Shown piece by piece: positions 1 to 6,315 of a stretch of 10,985 nt of DNA. The translations under genes were made by a program, and so were the position numbers. Source of the stretch: Ferruginibacter sp. (lineage in GTDB: Bacteria > Bacteroidota > Bacteroidia > Chitinophagales > Chitinophagaceae); NCBI GenBank assembly GCA_025357775.1, contig JANXOQ010000102.1, forward strand, positions 1-10,985, given 5' to 3'. Each line of letters starts with the position of its first letter. The first letter of the stretch is position 1. Under the pieces are notes generated by a model. It was not told the DNA's origin and searched no databases. It worked only from the letters and a program-made list of their open reading frames with translations.

Positions 1-105
1 TATTAATGCATCCCCTTTTTTTATCCCAAGTTCAACCATGCGGAATATTGCTGATATTATAAAACAACAGTTACAAATAAATACTATTTTAGAAAATGTG
101 CGCAA
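1..105 (-). CDS. Possible 5' end of a small membrane protein gene, cut by the left edge
   Basis: A minus-strand frame is open from a stop codon at 126-124 to the left edge of the window. It contains a hydrophobic stretch reading KIVFICNCCFIISAIFR, followed by a soluble-looking segment that begins MVELGIKKGD. This resembles the start of a short single-pass or two-pass membrane protein. I do not recognise a named family. There is no ATG ahead of the hydrophobic stretch. A TTG at 105-103 would give 35 visible residues; the first ATG, at 39-37, would leave out the membrane segment. No ribosome-binding site is evident. The gene would follow rseP on the same strand after about 200 bp. The plus strand is also open over this stretch, so the call is weak. 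Confidence 0.3.
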   Translation of the reverse strand, partial: MRTFSKIVFICNCCFIISAIFRMVELGIKKGDALI

Positions 106-307
106 AGTGAAGTACTTAAGGGTTTAATGTTTAAAGTACAATTTTTTTAAATTTAAAACGCTAGATTAACGTTATTGGAATAATAAAATTTATAAAAAGA
201 ATAAAAAATTAAAATTGTTGTAAAGTCAAAATATAAAAAGTCTAGGTTCTCATAATTCAATTTTAGTGAAAAACTTTGAAACATTAATCTTCAACTTTGA
301 ACTTTTC
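106..307. other. AT-rich intergenic region downstream of rseP
   Basis: This stretch is very A+T-rich and contains no credible gene. I see no strong hairpin terminator for rseP. Its right end (279-302) carries a degenerate repeat related to the one that follows dxr at 1762-1800. Confidence 0.5.
279..302. repeat. Degenerate AT-rich repeat downstream of rseP
   Basis: This is the second copy of the repeat found in the dxr–rseP spacer. Within it, and just upstream at 272-280, the 9-mer AACTTTGAA occurs twice (272-280 and 293-301). Short tandem units of this AGTTCAA type are, from memory, often seen between genes in Bacteroidota genomes; their role is unknown to me. Confidence 0.4.
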
Positions 308-1693
308 TTATTTTCCTCTTCCATATCCAAACCAATCGTTTCCATTTGCATATAACATTAGGGCAAGCAATATAACCATACCAACTATTTGTGCACGCTC
401 TAAAAACTTTTCATTTGGTTTTCTACCAGTAATCATTTCGTATAAAGTAAATACTACATGCCCACCATCTAACGCTGGTATAGGAAGCAAGTTCATAAAC
501 GCTAAGGCTATGGAAAAAAAAGCGGTGATAGACCAAAACTGTTCCCAATCCCACTTATTGCCATTAAAAACTGAGCCCATAGATTTAAAACCTCCCACAC
601 CTTTAGCAGCACCAGTAGCTGGTGTAAGTATAAGTTTAAACTGTTGTATATATTCACTCAATTTATTAATAGCCATTTTTACACCCGCAGGAAAAGCTTG
701 TAACATATTGTAACTTGTATGTTCTATTTTTAATACTCCTAAACTATCTAATTGTTTGCCACTCAAAAGTGTAGGACTAATTCTACCTTCTTCACTTACT
801 TTTACTGGTAATATAATTTGAGTACCTTTTCTTTCAACGGTAAGTTGCAAAACTTTATTTTTATTTATTAAAAAATAACTTGCAGCATCATCTATAAAAT
901 TTACAGGTACAGTATCTACTTTTACAATTTTATCCCAATATTGCAACCCTGCTTTTTTTGCATTTGTCGTATCATCTTTGTCAAAATCTCCCATTATAGC
1001 AGGAATACGATTTAACAATAAAGGTGATCTAGATTTTTTCTTTTCTACAAGTTGACCTATTAAACTTACTGGTATTACTACATTAGCTGGCTTACCGTCT
1101 CTCTCAATAGTAATATTTCCACCCCCACTAAATAGTATACTTTTAGCAGCATCGTCAAAATATTTTATAGTATCGCCATTTATTGATACTAATTTATCAC
1201 CATTTCTAAGTCCTATGTTGTACATTAAGGAATCAGTAACCCAAATACCATTTTTAAGTGAGCTATTTGGTATTTTATCTTGCCCCCAAGTAAACAAAAT
1301 GCCTGCATATATAAAAAAAGCTAAAATTACATTTACGGTAACACCTCCAAGCATAATAATTAAACGTTGCCATGCTGGTTTACTTCTAAACTCCCAAGGC
1401 TGTGCTGGTTTGTTTAGCTGTTCTTTATCCATACTTTCATCAACCATTCCAGCTATTTTTACATAACCGCCTAGTGGCAACCAGCCTATACCATATTCTG
1501 TATCCCCAATTTTCTTTTTAAAAATAGAAAACCATGGGTCAAAAAAAAGATAAAACTTTTCTACTCTACATTTAAACCACTTTGCTGTAATATAATGTCC
1601 AAACTCATGTAAGATTACTAATATTGAAAGAGATAAAAGTAATTGCGCCACTTTTAAACCAACACTGCCCCAGTTAATTGTTAAAAATTCCAT
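308..1693 (-). CDS. rseP: RIP metalloprotease RseP (site-2 protease, M50 family)
   Basis: This is an inner-membrane zinc metalloprotease that cuts transmembrane segments of substrates such as anti-sigma factors and remnant signal peptides. The first membrane segment (about residues 13-33) ends in the zinc-binding motif HEFGH at 29-33. A GGYVKIAGM segment follows at 75-83, as is typical of the family. The second membrane segment (about 114-131) starts with GGVTVN. Two PDZ-like domains follow, at about 145-210 (core GLRNGDKLVSINGD) and 230-300 (core AGLQYWDKIVKVD). The C-terminal membrane segments include NLLPIPALDGGH at 401-412, which supplies the third zinc ligand (D409). The 461 residues are full length for the family. 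The gene lies 114 bp downstream of dxr on the same strand, an arrangement common in Bacteroidota, so co-transcription is likely. No anti-sigma substrate is encoded nearby. Confidence 0.96.
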   Translation of the reverse strand: MEFLTINWGSVGLKVAQLLLSLSILVILHEFGHYITAKWFKCRVEKFYLFFDPWFSIFKKKIGDTEYGIGWLPLGGYVKIAGMVDESMDKEQLNKPAQPWEFRSKPAWQRLIIMLGGVTVNVILAFFIYAGILFTWGQDKIPNSSLKNGIWVTDSLMYNIGLRNGDKLVSINGDTIKYFDDAAKSILFSGGGNITIERDGKPANVVIPVSLIGQLVEKKKSRSPLLLNRIPAIMGDFDKDDTTNAKKAGLQYWDKIVKVDTVPVNFIDDAASYFLINKNKVLQLTVERKGTQIILPVKVSEEGRISPTLLSGKQLDSLGVLKIEHTSYNMLQAFPAGVKMAINKLSEYIQQFKLILTPATGAAKGVGGFKSMGSVFNGNKWDWEQFWSITAFFSIALAFMNLLPIPALDGGHVVFTLYEMITGRKPNEKFLERAQIVGMVILLALMLYANGNDWFGYGRGK

Positions 1694-1761
1694 ATAAATT
1701 ATTTAGTATTTAGTATTAAAACAGTAGGAATTAGATTTTTAGAACCTTAAATTTTACGATT

Positions 1762-1800
1762 AAACATTTAATTCTCAACTTTTAATATTCAATTTTCAAC
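1762..1800. repeat. Degenerate AT-rich repeat in the dxr–rseP spacer
   Basis: The spacer after the dxr stop codon contains two related units of about 20 bp, at about 1762-1781 and 1782-1800. Each has the form TTAATnTTCAAnTTTnAA. Positions 1782-1800 match 284-302, downstream of rseP, at 16 of 19 bases. Positions 1762-1785 align with 279-301 at about 20 of 24. In such AT-rich DNA part of this similarity could be chance. Confidence 0.4.
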
Positions 1801-1807
1801 ACATCCT

Positions 1808-2977
1808 CTACATTTTTATTAATGAAGCTGCAAAGTTACGTGCCTCTCCGTCGGTTTCAAAATATTCATCTAAAGTAGGTTTTTCTATAAATGATATTTT
1901 CTCCATTGTTTTTTCTACCACAGCTGTAATATCCAAGAAACCAATTCTGTTTTTCAAAAATGCCCAAACTGCTATTTCATTAGCAGCATTAAGCACGCAA
2001 GGTTTATTACCACCAGCTTTAAGCGCTTCAATTGATAGACCTAAATTTCTAAAAGTTTTATAATCTGGTTCTTCAAAAGTAAGGCTGGCATATTTTTTAA
2101 AATCAAACCGTGGAAAATCATTTTTTAAACGCAATGGGTAACCCAATGCATATTGAATTGGTAGTTTCATATCTGGCAAGCCCATTTGAGCTTTCATACT
2201 TCCATCTTCAAACTGTACAAGGCTATGCACAATGCTTTGCGGGTGCACAATTACCTCTATTTGCGCTGGCTTTAAATTAAACAACCATTTAGCTTCTATC
2301 ATTTCTAGTCCTTTATTCATAAGCGTTGCAGAATCAATAGATATTTTTGCACCCATGCTCCAATTAGGGTGTTGCAGCGCATGGTCACGCTTCACATTTA
2401 CTAAAAAATTAGGTTTTTTTCCTAAAAACGGTCCTCCACTTGCGGTAAGTATTATTTTTTCAATTGGGTTGCGTGTTTCGCCAACCAAACACTGAAAAAT
2501 AGCAGAATGCTCACTATCTACAGGAATTATTGGAGAGCGAAATTGTAAAGCTTGTTGCATTACAATATCTCCTGCTACTACTAAAGTTTCTTTATTTGCA
2601 AGTGCTATTACCTTACCTTTTTTAACTGCTTTTAATGTAGGGCGCAATCCTGCAAAGCCTACAATGGCAGTTAAAATTACATCGTATGTATCAAAATCTG
2701 CTACCTCTTCTAAAGCTTTTTCCCCTGCAAATACTTTAATGTCAGTAGTAGATAATGCATCTTTTACAATATCAAATTTGCTTTCATCTCCTATTACTAC
2801 TGCATTTGGTAAAAATTCTAAGGCTTGTTTTATAAGTAGCTCATAATTTGTTTGGGCAGTTAAAATCTCTACTTCTAGCAAATTTGTATGCGTGCGTATT
2901 ACATCCAATGCTTGTGTACCTATAGAACCAGTAGAGCCAAATATGGCAATGCGCTTTTTTTGTGCCGTATCGGGCAT
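1808..2977 (-). CDS. dxr: 1-deoxy-D-xylulose 5-phosphate reductoisomerase
   Basis: This cytoplasmic enzyme converts 1-deoxy-D-xylulose 5-phosphate to 2-C-methyl-D-erythritol 4-phosphate with NADPH, the first committed step of the MEP isoprenoid pathway. The N-terminal NADPH-binding loop GSTGSIG is at residues 14-20, and ALANKETLVVAGD is at 125-137. The metal and substrate site VDSEHSAIFQ is at 153-162, with D154 and E156 as metal ligands. It is followed by the LTASGGPF strand (177-184) and HPNWSMG (203-209), the mobile loop containing the active-site tryptophan. IDSATLMNKGLEMIEA (214-229) supplies S216, N221, K222 and the third metal ligand E225. VHPQSIVHSLVQF follows. All catalytic residues are present and the 389-residue length is normal. 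The ATG start lies just ahead of the nucleotide-binding strand, in A/T-rich leader sequence without a Shine-Dalgarno. rseP follows on the same strand. Confidence 0.98.
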   Translation of the reverse strand: MPDTAQKKRIAIFGSTGSIGTQALDVIRTHTNLLEVEILTAQTNYELLIKQALEFLPNAVVIGDESKFDIVKDALSTTDIKVFAGEKALEEVADFDTYDVILTAIVGFAGLRPTLKAVKKGKVIALANKETLVVAGDIVMQQALQFRSPIIPVDSEHSAIFQCLVGETRNPIEKIILTASGGPFLGKKPNFLVNVKRDHALQHPNWSMGAKISIDSATLMNKGLEMIEAKWLFNLKPAQIEVIVHPQSIVHSLVQFEDGSMKAQMGLPDMKLPIQYALGYPLRLKNDFPRFDFKKYASLTFEEPDYKTFRNLGLSIEALKAGGNKPCVLNAANEIAVWAFLKNRIGFLDITAVVEKTMEKISFIEKPTLDEYFETDGEARNFAASLIKM

Positions 2978-3210
2978 ATTAAAATTTATTTAGAATGGCA
3001 ATTTAACGAATAATTTTTTGGTAGTAAATTATAAAAAGTAATACAAGAAATTGTTAAAGTAAAAAATTGCAATGGTTCTTATATTTCAGCAATAAAAAAA
3101 GAAAAGAAAAGAAACGCTAATAAAAAGAAAGGAAATCAAAATGAGGTAGTTTCTTAGTCTTAAAAAGAAATGAAAAAAAACGTTACTAAACCGTTACTAT
3201 GGAGAAAGTA
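2978..3210. other. Intergenic spacer upstream of dxr, with a purine-rich tract
   Basis: There is no gene in this stretch. It should contain the dxr promoter on the minus strand, but I find no exact TAnnTTTG element; the closest is TCATTTTG on the minus strand at about 3137-3144. From about 3093 to 3180 the plus strand is dominated by A and G. An 8-mer, CGTTACTA, is directly repeated at 3181-3188 and 3192-3199, an 11-bp period. Confidence 0.5.
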
Positions 3211-3243
3211 AAACCCTCAAAGTCTTGTAAACTATGAGGGTTT
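3211..3243 (-). terminator. Hairpin terminator downstream of tRNA-Leu
   Basis: A perfect 9-bp inverted repeat (AAACCCTCA at 3211-3219, TGAGGGTTT at 3235-3243) continues after one A·A mismatch into three more pairs (3221-3223 with 3231-3233), closing a 7-nt loop. Read on the minus strand, the stem ends in GGGTTTTAC and then TTTC, a modest U-rich tail. It lies 16 bp past the tRNA 3' end, so it probably ends the hscB–tRNA transcript or a separate tRNA transcript. Confidence 0.65.
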
Positions 3244-3259
3244 AAACATGTTAGTTAAG

Positions 3260-3343
3260 TGCCCACGAAAGGAATCGAACCTTCACACCCTTGCGAATGG
3301 CAGATTTTGAGTCTGCTGCGTCTACCAATTCCGCCACATGGGC
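3260..3343 (-). tRNA. tRNA-Leu (anticodon CAA)
   Basis: The minus strand folds into a class II tRNA of 84 nt. The 7-bp acceptor stem pairs GCCCATG with CGTGGGC, including one U·G pair, and the discriminator base is A at 3260. The D-arm region reads GGCGGAATTGGTAGACGC, typical of tRNA-Leu. The anticodon stem GCAGA/TCTGC encloses the loop CTCAAAA, giving anticodon CAA at 3309-3307, which reads UUG codons. A long variable arm (ATTC-GCAA-GGGT) and a T arm with TTCGATT follow. The 3' CCA is not encoded. The gene starts 35 bp after the hscB stop codon on the same strand, so read-through from hscB is possible. Confidence 0.96.
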
Positions 3344-3378
3344 AATATGAAATTACTACTCTAAATTGCAATAATACA

Positions 3379-3864
3379 TCAATCCTCTAATCTCTCCAAA
3401 ATCCTTTTTAAATATTTTTTTTTGTAATAATATAATTTTAATTGTTGAAGTGTATTTTCATCTAATACTGAGCTTGCATCCAACGCCAATATAGGTTTGA
3501 TTGTTTCATTTAAAGCATTTTCAAAAGATTTTATATCATTTTCAATGTTTATGTTTTCATTAAATGTTTCATTCAATTCCATCATTTCCATTAAAAAATT
3601 TGGTGGGAGGTTATATTTTTCATCTGCAATAATTACATTTTTTATTTGTAAAAAGTATTCAATCGTTTTATCTACATTACTAAAAATATTATAGGCTTTA
3701 TTAATATTTGCAGATATTGCTAAAGCATTTTCTTTGTCTTCCTCATTTTCTTTTGTAAAATAATCTGGATGATATTGTTTTTGCAATTCTACATATTTTT
3801 TTGATATGAGAATTCTATCTACAATAGGGCTTTGCGGCAGTTGAAATAAATTGTAATAATTCAT
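3379..3864 (-). CDS. hscB: Fe-S cluster assembly co-chaperone HscB (J-domain protein)
   Basis: The 161-residue product begins MNYYNLFQLPQSP. It has an N-terminal J domain of about 70 residues with the HPD signature at 32-34, which stimulates the ATPase of its Hsp70 partner (HscA or DnaK). The C-terminal helical domain contains LPPNFLMEMMELNE (86-99), closely matching the HscB region that binds the scaffold protein IscU. The protein therefore probably helps transfer Fe-S clusters from the scaffold to recipient proteins. The reading frame stays open upstream to 4200, but I chose the ATG at 3864. The family starts here, and longer versions would run deep into the divergent gene. The N-terminal zinc-binding cysteines of some eukaryotic HscB proteins are absent. 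No other isc or suf gene is in the window. Confidence 0.9.
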   Translation of the reverse strand: MNYYNLFQLPQSPIVDRILISKKYVELQKQYHPDYFTKENEEDKENALAISANINKAYNIFSNVDKTIEYFLQIKNVIIADEKYNLPPNFLMEMMELNETFNENINIENDIKSFENALNETIKPILALDASSVLDENTLQQLKLYYYKKKYLKRILERLED

Positions 3865-3868
3865 TTTA

Positions 3869-3876
3869 CAAATGTA
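3869..3876 (-). promoter_or_regulatory. Candidate -7 element upstream of hscB
   Basis: The minus strand reads TACATTTG, an exact match to the Bacteroidota -7 consensus TAnnTTTG, only 4 bp ahead of the hscB ATG. No TTG -33 element is visible at the usual spacing. If it is used, the transcript would start at or very near the start codon. The match may be chance in such AT-rich DNA. Confidence 0.25.
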
Positions 3877-3925
3877 CACCCTAAATAAAATGCATGCAGT
3901 AAATTGCACTAGCAAATTATACAAA

Positions 3926-5131
3926 ATGACAACAATTGGACTTATAAGAGAAGGTAAAATACCAGCAGATAGCCGTGTGGCACTTACACCAGCGCAATGC
4001 AAATGGATTAGGCAAAACCACCCACAAATAAGAGTAATAGTACAAACTAGTGCAATCCGCTGCTTTACTGATAAAGAATACTTACTTGCTGGTGTAGAAA
4101 TAAAAGAAGAAATGCGTGAATGTGATATTTTATTGGGCATAAAAGAAATACCTACAGATATGCTTATTGAAAATAAAACATATTTATTTTTTTCACACAC
4201 AAAAAAACTTCAACCATACAATCAAAAATTATTAAAAAAAATAATTGAAAAAAATATTACACTTATTGATTATGAATGCTTAGAACATGAAGACGGTGCA
4301 AGAATAATTGGCTTTGGATTTTTTGCAGGTATTGTAGGTGCTCACAATGGCATGATGTCATATGGCAAAAGAACTGGTGCATATAATTTAGAAAGAGTGA
4401 ACGGAGGTAAAAATTTACAACATCTAATACATACTTATTTTGGCTTAAAATTACCTAATATAAAAATTGCAGTTACTGGAAGCGGAAGAGTAGCACATGG
4501 AGTACTTGAAATTATGAATCTTATGGGCATAAATGAAGTAGAACCAGAAGACTATTTAGTAAAAAATTATACTTACCCCGTTTATGTGCATTTAAAAGCA
4601 GGGAATTTATATACACATAAAATTACTAAAAATTACAGCAGAACTGATTTTCATGAAAATCCTACAGACTACAAATGCAACTTTTTACCTTATACATTTC
4701 AAACAGATATTTTGATGAATGGTATTTACTGGGAGCAAAAAATACCTCAGTTATTTGAAAATATTGATTTAAAAAATGAAGGTTTTCGAATAAAGACTAT
4801 TGCAGATATTACTGATGATATGGGTGGCTCCGTACCTTGCAACCTTGGTGATAGTACCATTGCAAACCCTGTGTATGGTGTAAATAAAAATACTTTTGAA
4901 AAAACCGAACCATACTTGCAAAACTCGGTAGATATTATGGCTGTAGGTAACTTGCCCAATGAACTTCCAAAAGATGCTAGTAGATATTTTGGTGAACAAT
5001 TAATAAAACATGTATTTACAGATTTATTTAGTGGAGAAGAAAATAGATTAATAAATAATGCAACTATTGTAAAAAAAGGAAAATTAAATAAAGGGTATGA
5101 ATATATGGAAGAATACGCAAGGGTAGTTTAG
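3926..5131 (+). CDS. Lysine-ketoglutarate reductase-like NAD(P)-dependent oxidoreductase (saccharopine-forming type, AlaDh/PNT fold)
   Basis: The 401-residue product resembles the LKR half of eukaryotic AASS/LKR-SDH, which condenses lysine with 2-oxoglutarate to saccharopine using NAD(P)H. Recognisable segments in order are IREGKIPADSRVALTP (7-22, AlaDh/PNT N-terminal type), YLFFSHTKKLQPYN (86-99), LIDYE (113-117) and the Rossmann loop GSGRVAHG (185-192). They are followed by LMNGIYWEQKIP (263-274), IADITDDMGGSV (292-303) and GNLPNELPKDASRYFGEQL (341-359). The last four parallel the TGTGNVSKG, LINGIYWEQ, CDISADTGGS and DNLPAQLPIEATECFGD segments of the mammalian enzyme, quoted from memory. 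The SDH half is absent, so a separate saccharopine dehydrogenase would be needed. The start is the ATG at 3926, because the domain begins immediately; an in-frame ATG at 3872 would add 18 unlike residues. It is divergent from hscB (61 bp apart). Exact substrate and direction are inferred. Confidence 0.82.
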   Translation: MTTIGLIREGKIPADSRVALTPAQCKWIRQNHPQIRVIVQTSAIRCFTDKEYLLAGVEIKEEMRECDILLGIKEIPTDMLIENKTYLFFSHTKKLQPYNQKLLKKIIEKNITLIDYECLEHEDGARIIGFGFFAGIVGAHNGMMSYGKRTGAYNLERVNGGKNLQHLIHTYFGLKLPNIKIAVTGSGRVAHGVLEIMNLMGINEVEPEDYLVKNYTYPVYVHLKAGNLYTHKITKNYSRTDFHENPTDYKCNFLPYTFQTDILMNGIYWEQKIPQLFENIDLKNEGFRIKTIADITDDMGGSVPCNLGDSTIANPVYGVNKNTFEKTEPYLQNSVDIMAVGNLPNELPKDASRYFGEQLIKHVFTDLFSGEENRLINNATIVKKGKLNKGYEYMEEYARVV

Positions 5132-5187
5132 CATACAATTTTTTTGTGAAATTTATTGTTTTGCTAATTATTATATAAATGCATTAA

Positions 5188-5598
5188 CTACTTAAAATAT
5201 TTTTTTAATTTATCGAGAAAAAAATCTGGCATATTTACTTTTTTCATTGTAATAGAATCTATAAAATATAAAGTGGTACTGCCTTTGTTTAGCAATTTAT
5301 TGGCTTCATTAAATATTTCTGTATAAAATATAATACTATGTGCAATGGGTAACTCTTGCAAAATAGTTTTTACAGTTATTACATCATCATATTTTGCTGG
5401 GCGTAAAAAGCTACTATTGGTTTCTACAACTGGCATTATTATACCCATAACTTCTAAATCTTTATATGAAAAACCTAATTGTCGTATAGCTTCAGTACGC
5501 CCAATTTCATAAAACTGGGCATAGTTACCATAGTACACTACTCCCATCTGGTCTGTGAGGGCGTAGTGTATACGAATGTTTGTGTTACTTGTATACAT
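5188..5598 (-). CDS. YbgC/FadM-family acyl-CoA thioesterase (hotdog fold)
   Basis: This is a 136-residue single-domain hotdog protein, expected to hydrolyse acyl-CoA thioesters in the cytoplasm. The signature TDQMGVVYYGNYAQFYEIGRTE lies at residues 15-36, with D16 as the likely catalytic aspartate. VETNSSFLRPAKYDDVITVKT follows in the middle, as in 4-hydroxybenzoyl-CoA thioesterase/YbgC relatives. The length is normal and no key residue is missing. In proteobacteria ybgC heads the tol-pal operon; here no tolQRAB or pal gene is adjacent. The gene converges on the LKR-like gene with 56 bp between stop codons and no obvious terminator hairpin there. It lies 118 bp downstream of the DoxX gene on the same strand. 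The ATG is preceded by a CA-rich leader without a Shine-Dalgarno. Physiological substrate unknown. Confidence 0.88.
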   Translation of the reverse strand: MYTSNTNIRIHYALTDQMGVVYYGNYAQFYEIGRTEAIRQLGFSYKDLEVMGIIMPVVETNSSFLRPAKYDDVITVKTILQELPIAHSIIFYTEIFNEANKLLNKGSTTLYFIDSITMKKVNMPDFFLDKLKKYFK

Positions 5599-5613
5599 GT
5601 GTGTGTAAGTATG

Positions 5614-5638
5614 TGTTAAGATTGAGTTAGTCTTAACA
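5614..5638. promoter_or_regulatory. 8-bp inverted repeat upstream of the thioesterase gene
   Basis: TGTTAAGA (5614-5621) and TCTTAACA (5631-5638) are perfect inverted copies separated by 9 nt, extendable by a G·T pair on the outer side. The element starts 15 bp upstream of the thioesterase ATG at 5598. It could be a repressor operator or a hairpin in the 5' untranslated region. With no U tract it is unlikely to be a terminator for the DoxX gene. Confidence 0.35.
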
Positions 5639-5716
5639 TGAATATTAATTTATAAAAACTTTGGTAAAAAATGGCTCTATATTATTGTAATGACCGGCTC
5701 CCAAATAAGCTCTTCT

Positions 5717-6121
5717 CTATTTCCCTATCATACTATCCACACTAATTTTTCCTGGCCCTACAAACAATAATATAAGGTATGCTATAATATATAAGCTCAC
5801 GGCATCTTCATGCAAATAATCATTGTGATGTACCTTCCACATAGCAACTACCATAGTTATAATAAGGGGTATGCATGCAAACCTTGTAAACAATCCCATA
5901 ATTAATAAAGCACTGCAAAAAAACTCAGAAAAAATTACAAGTATAGTAGATGCTTTTTGTCCTATTCCCAAAAAGTTAATCATATCATGCATTGTGGTAT
6001 CAAAATGTGTTAGTTTTTCATAACCATGTTGCAGCATTAATAAACCTGCAACAAGCCTTAGCAAAAGCATCGCTGTATTAAATGCTCCAGCAGAATATTT
6101 TGTAGATAATAATTTTTTCAT
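5717..6121 (-). CDS. DoxX family inner-membrane protein
   Basis: This 134-residue integral membrane protein has four predicted membrane segments, at about residues 13-31, 58-77, 79-95 and 106-122. Family marks are LLRLVAGLLMLQHGYEKL (20-37), the SEFFCSALLIMGLFTRFA segment (65-82), and the ending VGPGKISVD (121-129). DoxX-family proteins are small quinone- or thiol-linked membrane proteins of varied and mostly unproven roles. The name comes from the archaeal thiosulfate:quinone oxidoreductase subunit, but no partner subunit is encoded here. The function should therefore be left as DoxX family, unknown. It is divergent from the TPR gene, sharing a 194-bp upstream region. The thioesterase gene follows on the same strand after 118 bp. 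Confidence 0.88.
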   Translation of the reverse strand: MKKLLSTKYSAGAFNTAMLLLRLVAGLLMLQHGYEKLTHFDTTMHDMINFLGIGQKASTILVIFSEFFCSALLIMGLFTRFACIPLIITMVVAMWKVHHNDYLHEDAVSLYIIAYLILLFVGPGKISVDSMIGK

Positions 6122-6212
6122 GTTATTTTTTTGAAATTAAAAATGTTTATAAAAGTTTAAAATTTTGTGAACGTTTTATAAGAGAGGTAAAAATACTTTT
6201 CATTTGTTTACA

Positions 6213-6243
6213 TTGCAAAAATATCTTACGATTATTACATTTT
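6213..6243 (+). promoter_or_regulatory. Candidate promoter for the TPR/beta-barrel unit
   Basis: TTG at 6213-6215 is followed after 20 bp by TACATTTT at 6236-6243, which differs from the Bacteroidota -7 consensus TAnnTTTG only in the last base. The implied start would leave a leader of roughly 65 nt. It overlaps the candidate element for the divergent DoxX gene. Confidence 0.25.
6216..6223 (-). promoter_or_regulatory. Candidate -7 element for the DoxX gene
   Basis: The minus strand reads TATTTTTG, an exact match to TAnnTTTG, about 95 bp upstream of the DoxX start codon. There is no TTG -33 element at normal spacing, so the match is weak evidence on its own. Confidence 0.22.
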
Positions 6244-6251
6244 AGAAACGG

Positions 6252-6298
6252 TATAATTGTTGCTAGCGATATAATTGAATATAAAAAAGTACTTTTTT
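6252..6298. promoter_or_regulatory. Direct repeats and a perfect palindrome upstream of the TPR gene
   Basis: TATAATTG occurs twice, at 6252-6259 and 6270-6277, 18 bp apart start to start. It is followed by the 16-bp perfect palindrome AAAAAAGTACTTTTTT at 6283-6298, which ends 17 bp before the TPR start codon. Such sites could bind a regulator or bend the DNA. As RNA the palindrome would form only a weak A-U hairpin. Confidence 0.3.
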
Positions 6299-6315
6299 TA
6301 ATTATTATTTTAAAT

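Noticed and set aside
2..127. Plus-strand open frame from the left edge to a stop at 125-127, containing an ATG at 38
   Set aside because: It is short, has no recognisable motif, and overlaps a minus-strand frame that looks more like a protein start. It could be the tail of a gene outside the window, but nothing here supports that.
3872..3925. Earlier in-frame start for the LKR-like gene
   Set aside because: The added 18 residues do not resemble the family, whose domain begins directly at the ATG at 3926.
3865..4200. Upstream extension of the hscB frame by 112 residues
   Set aside because: It lies antisense to the start of the LKR-like gene, shows no HscB-family similarity, and the J domain begins right at the internal ATG at 3864.
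5132..5187. Terminator in the convergent spacer between the LKR-like and thioesterase genes
   Set aside because: Only a 4-bp arm around a run of T is visible, which is too weak to call.
5599..5613. GT-rich run just before the thioesterase start, as a phase-variable microsatellite
   Set aside because: The run is short and imperfect, so slippage-based switching is not supported.
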